From contig JASGKK010000001.1 of assembly GCA_047600605.1 (NCBI GenBank), positions 1,860,001 to 1,924,000 on the forward strand: a stretch of 64,000 nt of DNA, written 5' to 3'. Shown in pieces: positions 53,254 to 62,079 of the stretch. The notes below the pieces were generated by a model, which was given only the letters and a program-made list of their open reading frames with translations, was not told where the DNA came from and searched no databases. The position numbers were made by a program, and so were the translations under genes. Origin of the DNA: CAYMZZ01 sp047600605. Its GTDB lineage: Bacteria > Bacteroidota > Bacteroidia > Chitinophagales > Chitinophagaceae. The stretch's first letter is position 1. Every line of letters starts with the position of its first letter.

Positions 53254-54327
53254 ATGTCTGCCCGCCTCTCCTTCTTATGCCTGCTGTCATTGCTCTGCCA
53301 GGTCTTGCTGGCCAATGGCAGCACAGACAGTACCCGTTATCCTGCCGGTCATGAGTACATAAAAATCATCGGCCGGACAGATCGCAGCAATACTGCCGAA
53401 CCCCGTTTCTGGGCTTCAGGAGTATATATGACGATCCGTTTCAAAGGGAGCTATTGTGTACTGGAAATAAAGGACGAAGAAAAATGGGGCAAATCACACA
53501 ATTACCTCCACATCATTGTCGACAACGGCAAGCCTGTACGTATTCAGACCAAAAGCAGTTTCAACAGAATTGTACTCGCCAGCGGTTTATCTGATAAAGA
53601 ACATGAAATAGTGGTCTGTAAAGACACCGAAGCCAGTATTGGCTTCCTGCAGCCTGCAACAGTCATCTGTCCGCAGCTATTGCCTGCCCGCAAAGCTCCT
53701 AAACGAAAAATAGAATTCATTGGCAATTCCATCACCTGCGGTATGGGCAATTATGACGCAGACATTAAATGCGGCTCCGGTGAATGGTACGATCAGCATA
53801 GTGCCTATATGGCTTATGGACCACAAACCGCCCGTCTGCTCAATGCACAATGGCAGCTCACTTCTGAATCAGGTATCGGGTTGATCAAAAGCTGTTGCGA
53901 TAAGAAAAATGTAATGCCGCAGATATTTGACAAAACAAATATTGCCACAGAAGGAATGGCCTGGGATTTCAAACAATACCAGCCCGATGTAGTCACTGTA
54001 TGCCTGGGGCAGAATGACGGCATCCAGGACTCCGCCGCTTTTTGCAGCGCTTATGTCAGTTTTGTACAGACTATACGCAGACAGTATCCTCGGGCCGAAA
54101 TCATCCTGCTGACCAGCCCAATGGCCGATAAGCTGCTCGACAGCACACTTCGCCGTTATATTACTGCTGTAGAACAAAACCTGCACAAGCCTGGCGATAA
54201 ACGTATAAGTCATTACTTTTTCCCGAACAGATATACAGGTGGTTGCAGCTATCATCCCAACCTGCAGGAACACACTGCCATGGCAGCTGAATTGAGTGCG
54301 TATATCAGGAAGAGAATGAACTGGTAA
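53254..54327 (+). CDS. SGNH esterase with CE2-type architecture
   Basis: A 357-aa exported protein (signal SARLSFLCLLSLLCQVLLANG). An N-terminal beta-sandwich (about 30-145; RFWASGVYMTIRFKGSYC) precedes the SGNH domain. That domain has Ser in FIGNSITCGMG near 160, Asn in CLGQNDGIQD near 250 and His in CSYHPNLQEH near 332, with no Asp three residues before the His. This layout fits carbohydrate esterase family 2, which deacetylates xylan, glucomannan and manno-oligosaccharides. It starts 9 bp after the other esterase. A CE2 in a mannan locus fits acetylated mannan as substrate. Confidence 0.87.
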   Translation: MSARLSFLCLLSLLCQVLLANGSTDSTRYPAGHEYIKIIGRTDRSNTAEPRFWASGVYMTIRFKGSYCVLEIKDEEKWGKSHNYLHIIVDNGKPVRIQTKSSFNRIVLASGLSDKEHEIVVCKDTEASIGFLQPATVICPQLLPARKAPKRKIEFIGNSITCGMGNYDADIKCGSGEWYDQHSAYMAYGPQTARLLNAQWQLTSESGIGLIKSCCDKKNVMPQIFDKTNIATEGMAWDFKQYQPDVVTVCLGQNDGIQDSAAFCSAYVSFVQTIRRQYPRAEIILLTSPMADKLLDSTLRRYITAVEQNLHKPGDKRISHYFFPNRYTGGCSYHPNLQEHTAMAAELSAYIRKRMNW

Positions 54328-54470
54328 AATAGTTGACAGTGGTCGGTGGTCAGTGGTCAGGAGTAAACTGGTCCGACGTCCCGGTCAGGGTACGCAGCGT
54401 CCCGACCTGTTTACTGCCCTTTACCTTTATACTTTTATACTCTGCCGGCTTTACTGACCACCGCCCACTA
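54328..54470. repeat. Composite intergenic repeat patch (copy 4)
   Basis: It begins with ACAGTGGTCGGTGGTCAGTG-type repeats (54336-54360), the inverse of the CTGACCACTGT words at 15488-15512. It continues through GTCCGACGTCCCGGTCAGGG and ends with CCTTTATACTTTTATACT (54424-54441) and CTGACCACCG. Both word types seen near 15.4 kb occur again together. No coding potential is visible. Confidence 0.65.
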
Positions 54471-54472
54471 AT

Positions 54473-54501
54473 AAAAAATCCCGCTCCTTTCGAAGCGGGA
54501 T
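54473..54501 (-). terminator. Terminator of the B12-dependent ribonucleotide reductase gene
   Basis: ATCCCGCT (54478-54485) pairs with AGCGGGAT (54494-54501). In the minus direction the stem is followed by TTTTTTAT, giving a standard terminator 52 bp beyond the stop codon. Confidence 0.85.
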
Positions 54502-54553
54502 CTGGATAACACTTGTGAGACTATAGTGGTTTTCCGTCCGTACAACATTTAGA

Positions 54554-57500
54554 TCAACTGCATCCTCCCTGGTTGCCGCAGTTGAGGCATTTATAGCAGG
54601 TACCGCTACGCATCATGATATGACCACACACATTACAGGCCGGTGCATCACTCTGCATATTTTTAGCCGCTGCATTTACAGCATCCATACCGCCATCGGC
54701 TTTTACTACCTGCTGGGTGCGCTGCTGTTTGGCAGGCTGTGGTGTTATTGTGCCTGCAGAAGGTGTAATACGTATGCTTGACAGTTCAGGGTCCTTGGCG
54801 TACTCCAGGCTCGAGGGTATATCATCCCAGTCATCGGCACCGGTATTCATTACCTCGGGTTTGTCGAGTACATGTACCAGGTCTGTACGTCCCAGGTATT
54901 CATAACCCAGCACGCGGAATATAAAGTCAACAATAGAGGTGGTTGATTTGATATTGGGGTGCTCTACAAAACCAGAGGGGTCAAATTTGGTAAACGCAAA
55001 TTTATCGACAAACTCTTCCAGCGGCACACCATACTGCAGACCTATTGAAATAGAAATGGCAAAGCAGTTCATCATGCTGCGCATGGTAGCGCCTTCTTTA
55101 GCCATGTCAATGAATATTTCACCGAGTGTGCCATCACCATACTCGCCTGTGCGCAGGAATACAGCCTGTCCATTGATCTTGGCTTTTTGTGTAAAACCGC
55201 GGCGTTTAGCGGGCAGCGTGCGACGCTCAACGATGCTGGCCAGTTTACGTTTCAGCTTCGTGTCGGGCGATGCCTGTACGCGTTTCTGTACTTCTTCCAG
55301 TAATTCTTCTACAGTCAGCCGGCTCATGTCTACAATATTGCTGGCCAGTGCAGCCGAAGTTGTGGTCTCTTCAACTGTTTCTGCAGCAGATGCAGCATCT
55401 TCCTTCTTTTTCTTCTTGTCCGTCTTATTGCTGAGGGGCTGTGAAAGCTTGGAGCCATCGCGGTAAAGTGCGCAGGCTTTCAGACCCAGCTCCCAGCTCA
55501 GCAAATAAGCATCGGCGATTTCTTCTACCGAAGCTTCATGGGGCAGGTTGATGGTTTTGGAGATCGCACCGCTGATAAACGGCTGCGTAGCTCCCATCAT
55601 GCGGATATGGCCATGCGCATGAATGTAGCGCTGGCCTTTTTTTCCGCATTTGTTGGCACAGTCAAAAACGGGCAGATGTTCCTCTTTCAGGAACGGGGCT
55701 CCCTCCAGCATCATGGTGCCACAAACGTAATCGTTGGCAGCCTCAATCTGCTCTTCAGTGAATCCAAGTGCTTCCAGCAGACTCCATTCAAAGTTGTTGT
55801 ATTGCTCAGGGACAAAACCGAGCCGCTGTAAGCACTCCTCACCTAAGGTATACTTATTGAATACAAAAGAAATATCGAAAGCTGTTGCTACCGCAGCATC
55901 CAGGCGTTTGATCTCATCAGCAATAAATCCTTTTTCACTCAATGCCTGATGATTTACAAAAGGAGCGCCGGCAAAAGAAGCATTACCAACTGCATACTTG
56001 ATAATCGCATCTGATTCCCGCTGGCTGTAGCCCAGGTTTTTCAATGCTACGGGCACTGACTGGTTAATGATTTTGAAGTATCCGCCACCAGACAGTTTTT
56101 TGAATTTGACCAGCGCAAAATCCGGCTCCACTCCTGTGGTATCACAATCCATTACCAGGCCGATAGTACCCGTAGGTGCTATCACGGTAGACTGCGCATT
56201 ACGATAACCATGTTTTTCGCCCAGCTCTACTGCATCATCCCACGCTTTGCAGGCTGCCTTCAGCAGATAATCGGGGCAGTATTGCGCTTTCAATCCAACC
56301 GGTTTCAGGCTCAGGGTTTCGTATTCATCAGCATCGTATGCAGCCAGGCGGTGATTGCGCATCACACGCAGCATGGCTTCCTTATTTTCTTCGTAACGGG
56401 GGAATGCGCCCAGTGTAGCGGCCATTTCAGCCGATGTCTTATACGACACCCCTGTCATGATAGCCGTAATAGCTCCGGCAATGCCACGGGCTTCTTCACT
56501 GTCGTATGGAATACCACTTACCATCAAGAGTGTACCCAGGTTGGCATAGCCCAGACCCAATGTGCGGTATTCATAGCTCAGTTGTGCCACTTCGCGGGAA
56601 GGGAACTGCGCCATCAGTACAGATATTTCCAGTACTACCGTCCACAGGCGGCAGTTATACTCATATCCTTCTACGTCAAACAGATTTTTTTCTGCATCGT
56701 AAAACTTCATGAGGTTGGCCGATGCCAGGTTGCAGGCCGTATTGTCGAGAAACATATACTCCGAGCAGGGATTGGATGCGCGGATGGGGCCACCAGCCGG
56801 GCAGGTATGCCATTCATTGATCGTAGTATTGTACTGCGTACCGGGGTCTGCACAACGCCAGGCAGCATAGGCGATCTGGTTCCAGAGTTCGCGTGAAGGC
56901 ACTTTTTTCATTACGCGGCCATCCATGCGGCCGGTCAGTTCCCAGTCTTCACCGTTTTTCAGTTTCTCGAAAAAGCTATTGGGAATACGCACAGAGTTAT
57001 TGGAGTTCTGGCCGCTCACTGTACGATAAGCTTCGCCTTCATAATCAGAAGCATAACCGGCATTGATCAATGCCCCTACTTTTTTCTCTTCTTCTACTTT
57101 CCAGTTGATGAACTCTACGATTTCCGGATGGTCGAGGTCAAGACATACCATCTTGGCCGCACGTCGGGTAGTGCCGCCGCTTTTGATGGCACCTGCAGCA
57201 CGGTCACCGATCTTCAGGAAACTCATCAGGCCGCTGGAAGTACCACCACCGCTCAGCTTTTCTCCTTCGCCACGCAGGTTGGAGTAATTGGTACCTACAC
57301 CTGAACCATATTTGAAGATCCGCGCCTCACGTACCCACAGATCCATGATACCGCCTTCGTTTACCAGATCATCATCCACGCTCAGAATAAAGCAGGCATG
57401 AGGCTGGGGACGCTCATAGGCATTTTGTGATTTTTTCAGTTCACCATCAACCGGGTCAACATAGTAATGCCCCTGGGGTTTACCGGTAATACCATATGAC

Positions 57501-57940
57501 TCATGCAGGCCGGTATTGAACCATTGAGGAGAATTGGGCACGCACATCTGGTTGAGTATGGAATAGACCAGCTCATCGTAAAATACCTGTGCATCTTCCT
57601 TGCTGGCAAAATAATTGTACCGCTCACCCCACGCACGCCAGCAATTGGCCATACGGTGAGCAACCTGTTTGGCCGAGGTCTCACGACCCAGGCTGCCATC
57701 AGGCTGTGGCACACCGGCCTTGCGGAAATATTTCTGTGCAAGGATGTCGGTGGCAATCTGACTCCACTGTTTGGGGACTTCAACATTATTCATTTCAAAT
57801 ACTACCTCACCCGAGGGGTTACGGATCACCGAGGTACGGTAGTCATACTCGAACATATCAAATACATTTACAGCATCGCTCGTAAAACGACGACGAAACT
57901 GTAATCCGCTTTTGGCAGATGACTGCTTTTTACTACTCAT
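54554..57940 (-). CDS. nrdJ: Adenosylcobalamin-dependent ribonucleotide reductase (class II)
   Basis: A 1128-aa enzyme. The N-terminal part (WSQIATDILAQKYFRKAGVP) and the ten-stranded barrel are recognisable: CVPNSPQWFNTGL, substrate loop SGGGTSSGLMSF, NPCSEYMFLDNTACNL for the active-site Cys, Asn and Glu, and STVIAPTGTIGLVMDCDTTG. A TSCPD-like domain with GEIFIDMAKEGATMRSMMNC and a C-terminal zinc ribbon (CNVCGHIMMRSG and CYKCLNCG) carry the redox cysteines. It makes deoxyribonucleotides with or without oxygen but needs B12. It is a single gene; no class I nrdAB is in the window. I see no inserted intein. Confidence 0.94.
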   Translation of the reverse strand: MSSKKQSSAKSGLQFRRRFTSDAVNVFDMFEYDYRTSVIRNPSGEVVFEMNNVEVPKQWSQIATDILAQKYFRKAGVPQPDGSLGRETSAKQVAHRMANCWRAWGERYNYFASKEDAQVFYDELVYSILNQMCVPNSPQWFNTGLHESYGITGKPQGHYYVDPVDGELKKSQNAYERPQPHACFILSVDDDLVNEGGIMDLWVREARIFKYGSGVGTNYSNLRGEGEKLSGGGTSSGLMSFLKIGDRAAGAIKSGGTTRRAAKMVCLDLDHPEIVEFINWKVEEEKKVGALINAGYASDYEGEAYRTVSGQNSNNSVRIPNSFFEKLKNGEDWELTGRMDGRVMKKVPSRELWNQIAYAAWRCADPGTQYNTTINEWHTCPAGGPIRASNPCSEYMFLDNTACNLASANLMKFYDAEKNLFDVEGYEYNCRLWTVVLEISVLMAQFPSREVAQLSYEYRTLGLGYANLGTLLMVSGIPYDSEEARGIAGAITAIMTGVSYKTSAEMAATLGAFPRYEENKEAMLRVMRNHRLAAYDADEYETLSLKPVGLKAQYCPDYLLKAACKAWDDAVELGEKHGYRNAQSTVIAPTGTIGLVMDCDTTGVEPDFALVKFKKLSGGGYFKIINQSVPVALKNLGYSQRESDAIIKYAVGNASFAGAPFVNHQALSEKGFIADEIKRLDAAVATAFDISFVFNKYTLGEECLQRLGFVPEQYNNFEWSLLEALGFTEEQIEAANDYVCGTMMLEGAPFLKEEHLPVFDCANKCGKKGQRYIHAHGHIRMMGATQPFISGAISKTINLPHEASVEEIADAYLLSWELGLKACALYRDGSKLSQPLSNKTDKKKKKEDAASAAETVEETTTSAALASNIVDMSRLTVEELLEEVQKRVQASPDTKLKRKLASIVERRTLPAKRRGFTQKAKINGQAVFLRTGEYGDGTLGEIFIDMAKEGATMRSMMNCFAISISIGLQYGVPLEEFVDKFAFTKFDPSGFVEHPNIKSTTSIVDFIFRVLGYEYLGRTDLVHVLDKPEVMNTGADDWDDIPSSLEYAKDPELSSIRITPSAGTITPQPAKQQRTQQVVKADGGMDAVNAAAKNMQSDAPACNVCGHIMMRSGTCYKCLNCGNQGGCS

Positions 57941-58341
57941 AACTAAAAGAATTTAACGGGTCTCGTGGTTTTGAAAATGCTGTCTGGCGACAGGCCTTAA
58001 CGAAAGTATTTTTTGCTACTCAAATTTCCAGCGATCTAATATCCCCATATTGTGGAAAAGAGCGTGCCAAACTCCCTAACCGCCTTACCACGCTGGCTTA
58101 CAGGACTTTTGCACTTTTCCCCGTTTTTTAGGGGTAAATTTTATTTGGTAAAATCATCGCATTCGCGTAATAATTTATTGTGGACAGTGGGCCGTATGTT
58201 TAAAGGGTATAAAGAGTTTAAATGGTTTAAAGTGTGCCATCATTACCTAATACTTAATACTCAGAACGTACCTTTTACCCTCTACCTTATTTACTACTTA
58301 AAACATATAACCTATTTTTGCCGTTTACTAATTCACGCTGC
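57941..58341. other. Intergenic region between nrdJ and the DUF2490 gene
   Basis: 401 bp between divergent genes. CCCCATATTGTGG (58043-58055) resembles half of an NrdR box but is not a full palindrome. I see no cobalamin riboswitch core. From about 58190 the sequence becomes a repeat patch. Short open frames here look non-coding. Confidence 0.45.
58190..58315. repeat. Intergenic repeat patch (copy 5)
   Basis: GTTTAAAGGGTATAAAGAG, TGGTTTAAAGTGTG, TAATACTTAATACTCAG and ACTACTTAAAACATATA are the inverse of words in the patch at 8861-8940 (ACACTTTAAACC, TATACTCTTTATAC, TTTTAAGTAATAAG). They occur in the same overall order when read on the other strand. Confidence 0.6.
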
Positions 58342-59073
58342 ATGCATAAAAAATTATTACTGGCCATATTGCTGTTCGGCACATCTCATTTATTATTTGC
58401 ACAGGGACAAACACAGTTCTCTGGCTGGTTAGCTACTTTCAATGCTTACAAAACAGGAAAGAAAACAAGTATTCACAACGACATTCAATGGCGCAGTTCT
58501 GATGAATTTCAACACACACAGACCTTTCTCTTTCGTGTGGGACTCAACTATCAGCTGCGAAAAAATATGGTTGCCACAGCAGGTTATGCATTTATTCATA
58601 ACCGTCGCACAGTAGCCGGTGTGAATGGTTATGCTCCTGAGCATCGTATCTGGGAACAGTTTGTGATCAGTCACAAAATCAAAAAAGCGATGATCGCACA
58701 TCGCTTCCGGCTGGAGCAGCGCTTTATTTCACGATCTGTTGTGAATGGCGGTGAATTGAAAAATGATGGCCATGTGTTCGCCAGCCGTTTCCGTTATTTT
58801 ATGCGCGCTGTGCTTCCGCTTCAGTCAACCGGCGGCTCTTTTGTAAAAGGACCTTTTGCTGCACTTCAAAACGAAGTATTTGTGAATATTGGTAATAAGG
58901 CCAATGTAAATGGAGAATTTTTTGATCAGAACCGGTTGTACCTCGCCGGCGGCTACCGGCTCAGCCCCAAACTGGACCTCGAAGCCGGCTATATGAACCA
59001 GTATATCAATGGCCGCGGCAGCGCATTTACGAATAATCATATTGTACAATTGGCCAGTTATATACGGCTCTAA
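58342..59073 (+). CDS. DUF2490 family protein (predicted outer-membrane barrel)
   Basis: A 243-aa protein with a signal peptide (HKKLLLAILLFGTSHLLFAQ). The rest is a beta-barrel pattern with DUF2490 features: WLATFNAYKTGKKTSIHNDI, the YQLRKNMVATAGYAFIHN strand, PEHRIWEQFVI, HRFRLEQRF, NRLYLAGGYRLSPKLDLEAGY and a final aromatic strand. Members are exported and of unknown function. ATG 58342 gives the intact signal and is preferred to the upstream GTG-type codons. It lies 114 bp before the GGGP synthase gene on the same strand. Confidence 0.85.
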   Translation: MHKKLLLAILLFGTSHLLFAQGQTQFSGWLATFNAYKTGKKTSIHNDIQWRSSDEFQHTQTFLFRVGLNYQLRKNMVATAGYAFIHNRRTVAGVNGYAPEHRIWEQFVISHKIKKAMIAHRFRLEQRFISRSVVNGGELKNDGHVFASRFRYFMRAVLPLQSTGGSFVKGPFAALQNEVFVNIGNKANVNGEFFDQNRLYLAGGYRLSPKLDLEAGYMNQYINGRGSAFTNNHIVQLASYIRL

Positions 59074-59187
59074 GGGGAAAATTCGCGGATCAGCCCTTTA
59101 TATCGCCGGAAATATGCACTCAAAAGGCGCAGAACACCGTGTAACTCAAAACTTTTTCGCATTTTTGCATTAATCAACCGGTACCGG

Positions 59188-59946
59188 ATGAAGTCAACAA
59201 TCTATCAATCACTTACGGAAAAAAAACGCCTGGGACGCAAGTCTTTTGCGGTGCTGATCGATCCCGACAAAGTGAATACCGCGGTGCTGGATGAACTGGT
59301 GGCACTGGCTACTGCCTCACAGGTAGACTATTTCCTGGTCGGAGGCAGTCTTGTAATCTCTAACCATCTGGATGAGTGCGTACAACACTTGAAAAATAAG
59401 TGCAGCATCCCGGTCATCCTTTTTCCCGGCAGCCCTTCGCAGGTAAGCCGCTATGCAGATGCGCTCCTGTATCTCTCCCTCATCTCTGGCCGTAATCCTG
59501 AACTCCTGATAGGTCAGCATGTGGTGTCGGCTCCTGCCGTGCGCCAGAGCGGCCTGGAAATCATGTCGACTGGTTACATTGTGATCGACGGAGGCGCCCC
59601 CACTACCGTTTCCTACATCAGCAATGCCGCACCCGTACCTGCCGATAAAAATGAGATCGCCATGTGCACGGCTATGGCAGGCGAAATGCTGGGCATGAAA
59701 CTTATTTATATGGATGCCGGTAGCGGAGCCCGTCGCCCGATCACGGAATCAATGATTGAATCGGTTGCCCGCAGTATTCATACACCGCTTATCGTAGGCG
59801 GAGGCATTACAGACCCCGAAAAAGCATATCTCAATTGCAAGGCTGGTGCCGATGTGATCGTAGTAGGCAATGCCATCGAAAAGGATCCGGCACTCATCCG
59901 CGAAATGAGCGCTGCCGTGCATTCGGTAGCCGTGGTTAAACAATAA
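59188..59946 (+). CDS. Geranylgeranylglyceryl-phosphate synthase family (PcrB/GGGPS)
   Basis: A 252-aa TIM-barrel prenyltransferase. Motifs include FAVLIDPDK at the start, DYFLVGGSL, PVILFPGSPSQVS, the substrate-side KLIYMDAGSGA with its conserved Asp, and the phosphate-binding LIVGGGITDPEKA and ADVIVVGNAIE. The family attaches a polyprenyl chain to sn-glycerol-1-phosphate. It is central to archaeal lipids and is also present in Bacteroidota, where its product is less clear. The long version with STGYIVIDGG is the group II type. A perfect palindromic terminator follows the gene. Confidence 0.92.
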   Translation: MKSTIYQSLTEKKRLGRKSFAVLIDPDKVNTAVLDELVALATASQVDYFLVGGSLVISNHLDECVQHLKNKCSIPVILFPGSPSQVSRYADALLYLSLISGRNPELLIGQHVVSAPAVRQSGLEIMSTGYIVIDGGAPTTVSYISNAAPVPADKNEIAMCTAMAGEMLGMKLIYMDAGSGARRPITESMIESVARSIHTPLIVGGGITDPEKAYLNCKAGADVIVVGNAIEKDPALIREMSAAVHSVAVVKQ

Positions 59947-59963
59947 CATTTACCGGTATAAAT

Positions 59964-60003
59964 AATAAAGAAGGGAGGTAGCATGCTACCTCCCTTCTTT
60001 ATT
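59964..60003. terminator. Perfect 40-bp palindrome, bidirectional terminator
   Basis: The sequence is a perfect inverted repeat of 20 bp per arm centred on GCATGC (59981-59986). It has a GGGAGGTA stem and A/T-rich ends. It lies between the convergent GGGPS and M28 genes and can terminate both. Confidence 0.9.
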
Positions 60004-60018
60004 ACAAAATCATTTATC

Positions 60019-61302
60019 TCAGCGAAGCTCACTCACATTCACACGCGATGGCGTTTCCCTACCTGCCACAATAGAGCGCGAGCTCAGGGCAATGGATTTA
60101 ATGATCATGGCCATATTCTCCATATCCAGCGTTTCGGGATGATCGCTCACTTTGTGATAATGCGGCTCACTGTCCATCTTGGCGGTTGAAATAGTATGAG
60201 CGGGTACACCCAGGCGGGCCAGCGTGGCATTGTCTGAGCGGTAAAACAACTGCTGATCAGGATAGGGATCAGGATGAAAAGTAAAACCGGTGCCTTCCAG
60301 ATTTTTTTGCAGGATGGCGCCCATATCTGTTTTTTCATAACCGGTGATATAGGCAGAGTTGCGCCCCCATTTGCTGTCGGTACCGATCATCTCGATATTG
60401 AACATAGCTACCACCCTGGCCGGATCAAACTGCTGAGAAAAATATTGCGAACCGAATCCGCCTACTTCTTCTGCAGTAAATGCCGCGAATACAATAGTAC
60501 GCTCATTATCCTTCAGTGCTTTGAAATAACGGGCCAGCAGAATCACGGCAGTGGTACCCGCCGCATCATCATTGGCGCCATTATAAATAGAATCACCATT
60601 TACAGGTTTACCTACACCAATATGATCATAGTGTGCAGAAAAGATCACATATTCATCCTTACGGCTTTTGCCAGGCAATACGCCCACTACATTGGCCAGT
60701 TGCTGTTTGGAAATCTCGTGTGTGGCAGTGATCTGGTAGCTCTGCGGATGCTGTGAACCCAGAAAGAAGATCACATTATTGGTTGACGCACTCATAGCGC
60801 CGCTTTTAAGACGGCTGAGGCGCGAAAAATTGCGGCTATAGCTGGTATCAACCGCTACCAGCAGGTTTTTGCCGGAGCGGGTAAGGGCCATCGCTTCCTG
60901 GAAAAAAGATTTACCGGCAGGGATACTTACTTTTTCATATTGCTGCGACTGATCAATGCTAACCTGTGGCTGAAAAGTGATCAGTACCACTTCTTTGGGA
61001 TCGAGCTGACGGCCATCAAAACTGGCTTTCAGATCTGTTTGTTTGGCTGAGGTAAGCGCAAACTCCTGCCTGTATGATTTTGATTTATTCCAGGTTTGCA
61101 AACCCGCTTTTTTGAATTCATCAGCAATAAAATCGGCGGCTTTATCAATCTCCGGAGAAAAAGTTTTACGTCCACGCATGGCATCACTGGCGAGCACATT
61201 TTCTATACGTGCTGCTTCTGCAGCAGTAATAATGCCATCCGTTTTTTGTGCAAAAAGAGAAGAGCCTGCCAAAAGCAGGGCTGCAAGAGTAAGGGACTTC
61301 AT
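60019..61302 (-). CDS. M28 family zinc aminopeptidase
   Basis: A 427-aa exported peptidase (signal KSLTLAALLLAGSSLFAQ). The dinuclear zinc ligands of M28 are in place: His and Asp in FSAHYDHIGVG, the bridging Asp in NGANDDAAGT, the catalytic Glu pair in FTAEEVGGFGS, Asp in MIGTDSKWG, and the last His in GVPAHTIST. It removes N-terminal residues from peptides in the periplasm or outside the cell. It starts 38 bp after the response regulator gene and may be co-transcribed with that two-component pair. Confidence 0.92.
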   Translation of the reverse strand: MKSLTLAALLLAGSSLFAQKTDGIITAAEAARIENVLASDAMRGRKTFSPEIDKAADFIADEFKKAGLQTWNKSKSYRQEFALTSAKQTDLKASFDGRQLDPKEVVLITFQPQVSIDQSQQYEKVSIPAGKSFFQEAMALTRSGKNLLVAVDTSYSRNFSRLSRLKSGAMSASTNNVIFFLGSQHPQSYQITATHEISKQQLANVVGVLPGKSRKDEYVIFSAHYDHIGVGKPVNGDSIYNGANDDAAGTTAVILLARYFKALKDNERTIVFAAFTAEEVGGFGSQYFSQQFDPARVVAMFNIEMIGTDSKWGRNSAYITGYEKTDMGAILQKNLEGTGFTFHPDPYPDQQLFYRSDNATLARLGVPAHTISTAKMDSEPHYHKVSDHPETLDMENMAMIIKSIALSSRSIVAGRETPSRVNVSELR

Positions 61303-61340
61303 TAATTGTTTTTTTAATAAAAATGGTAAGTAATTGAATA

Positions 61341-62069
61341 TTAAAGGCTCATCATTTCCTTGAACTTGACCGTCTGTCTTCTGCTAACTTCAATTTTTTC
61401 GCCGCCTTTGAGTTCCAGCAGCAGACCGCCATTGAAGTAAGGTTCAATTTTTTCGATCAGCCTGAGATTGACGATGTGCTTGCGATTGGCCCTGAAAAAG
61501 AATTTTTCATCCAGCCTTTCTTCCAGCGCATTGAGCGATTTAAGAATAAGTGGCTTATGCGGACCAAAGAATACCTTGGCATAGTTACCCACACTTTCAA
61601 AAAGACGTATTTCACTCAGTTTCACAAACCAGCAGCGTTCGCCATCCTTTACAAATACCTGGTCGTGCTCGCCCAGTATACTGTTGTTGGTAAACTCTCC
61701 GGTGATCTTATGCTCACGCGCTTCTGCCTGTTGCAACTTATGAATGGCATCTGCCAGGCGTTTGGGTTCGACCGGCTTAAGCAGGTAGTCAAGTGCATTG
61801 ACTTCAAAAGCCCGGAGGGCAAATTCATCATAAGCTGTAGTGAAGATTACCTGTGGTGCCCGCTCCAGTTGTGCCAGCATATCAAAGCCTGTTTTACCGG
61901 GCATTTGGATATCCAGGAAGATCAGGTCTGGCTGCAGGCTTTCAATTTTGGAAATCCCTTCTTCTGCATTTGCCGCTTCATCTACAATCTCTACTTCCGG
62001 GAATTCCTGTAGCAGCTTTTTCAACTCTGCTCTGGCCAGCCGTTCGTCATCAATAATTATTGCTCTCAT
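61341..62069 (-). CDS. LytTR-family response regulator
   Basis: 242 aa from ATG 62069. The receiver domain (1-120) has IIIDDERLARAEL, the phospho-acceptor Asp in LIFLDIQMPGKTG near residue 54, and LDYLLKPV. The LytTR DNA-binding domain (about 140-240) shows KDGERCWFVKLSEI, LFESVGNYAKVFF, LNALEERL and FFRANRKHIVNL. It is partnered with the histidine kinase gene 10 bp upstream. The longer frame to 62135 runs into the kinase gene and is unlikely. Confidence 0.93.
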   Translation of the reverse strand: MRAIIIDDERLARAELKKLLQEFPEVEIVDEAANAEEGISKIESLQPDLIFLDIQMPGKTGFDMLAQLERAPQVIFTTAYDEFALRAFEVNALDYLLKPVEPKRLADAIHKLQQAEAREHKITGEFTNNSILGEHDQVFVKDGERCWFVKLSEIRLFESVGNYAKVFFGPHKPLILKSLNALEERLDEKFFFRANRKHIVNLRLIEKIEPYFNGGLLLELKGGEKIEVSRRQTVKFKEMMSL

Positions 62070-62079
62070 GTGTTTGTTT

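Noticed and set aside
57941..58120. Cobalamin riboswitch or NrdR box pair upstream of nrdJ
   Set aside because: No B12-box core was seen, and only half of an NrdR-like palindrome (58043-58055) is present. The evidence is too weak for a feature.
58052..58432. 126-aa open frame before the DUF2490 gene
   Set aside because: It crosses the repeat patch and the DUF2490 signal peptide in another frame. The composition is not protein-like.
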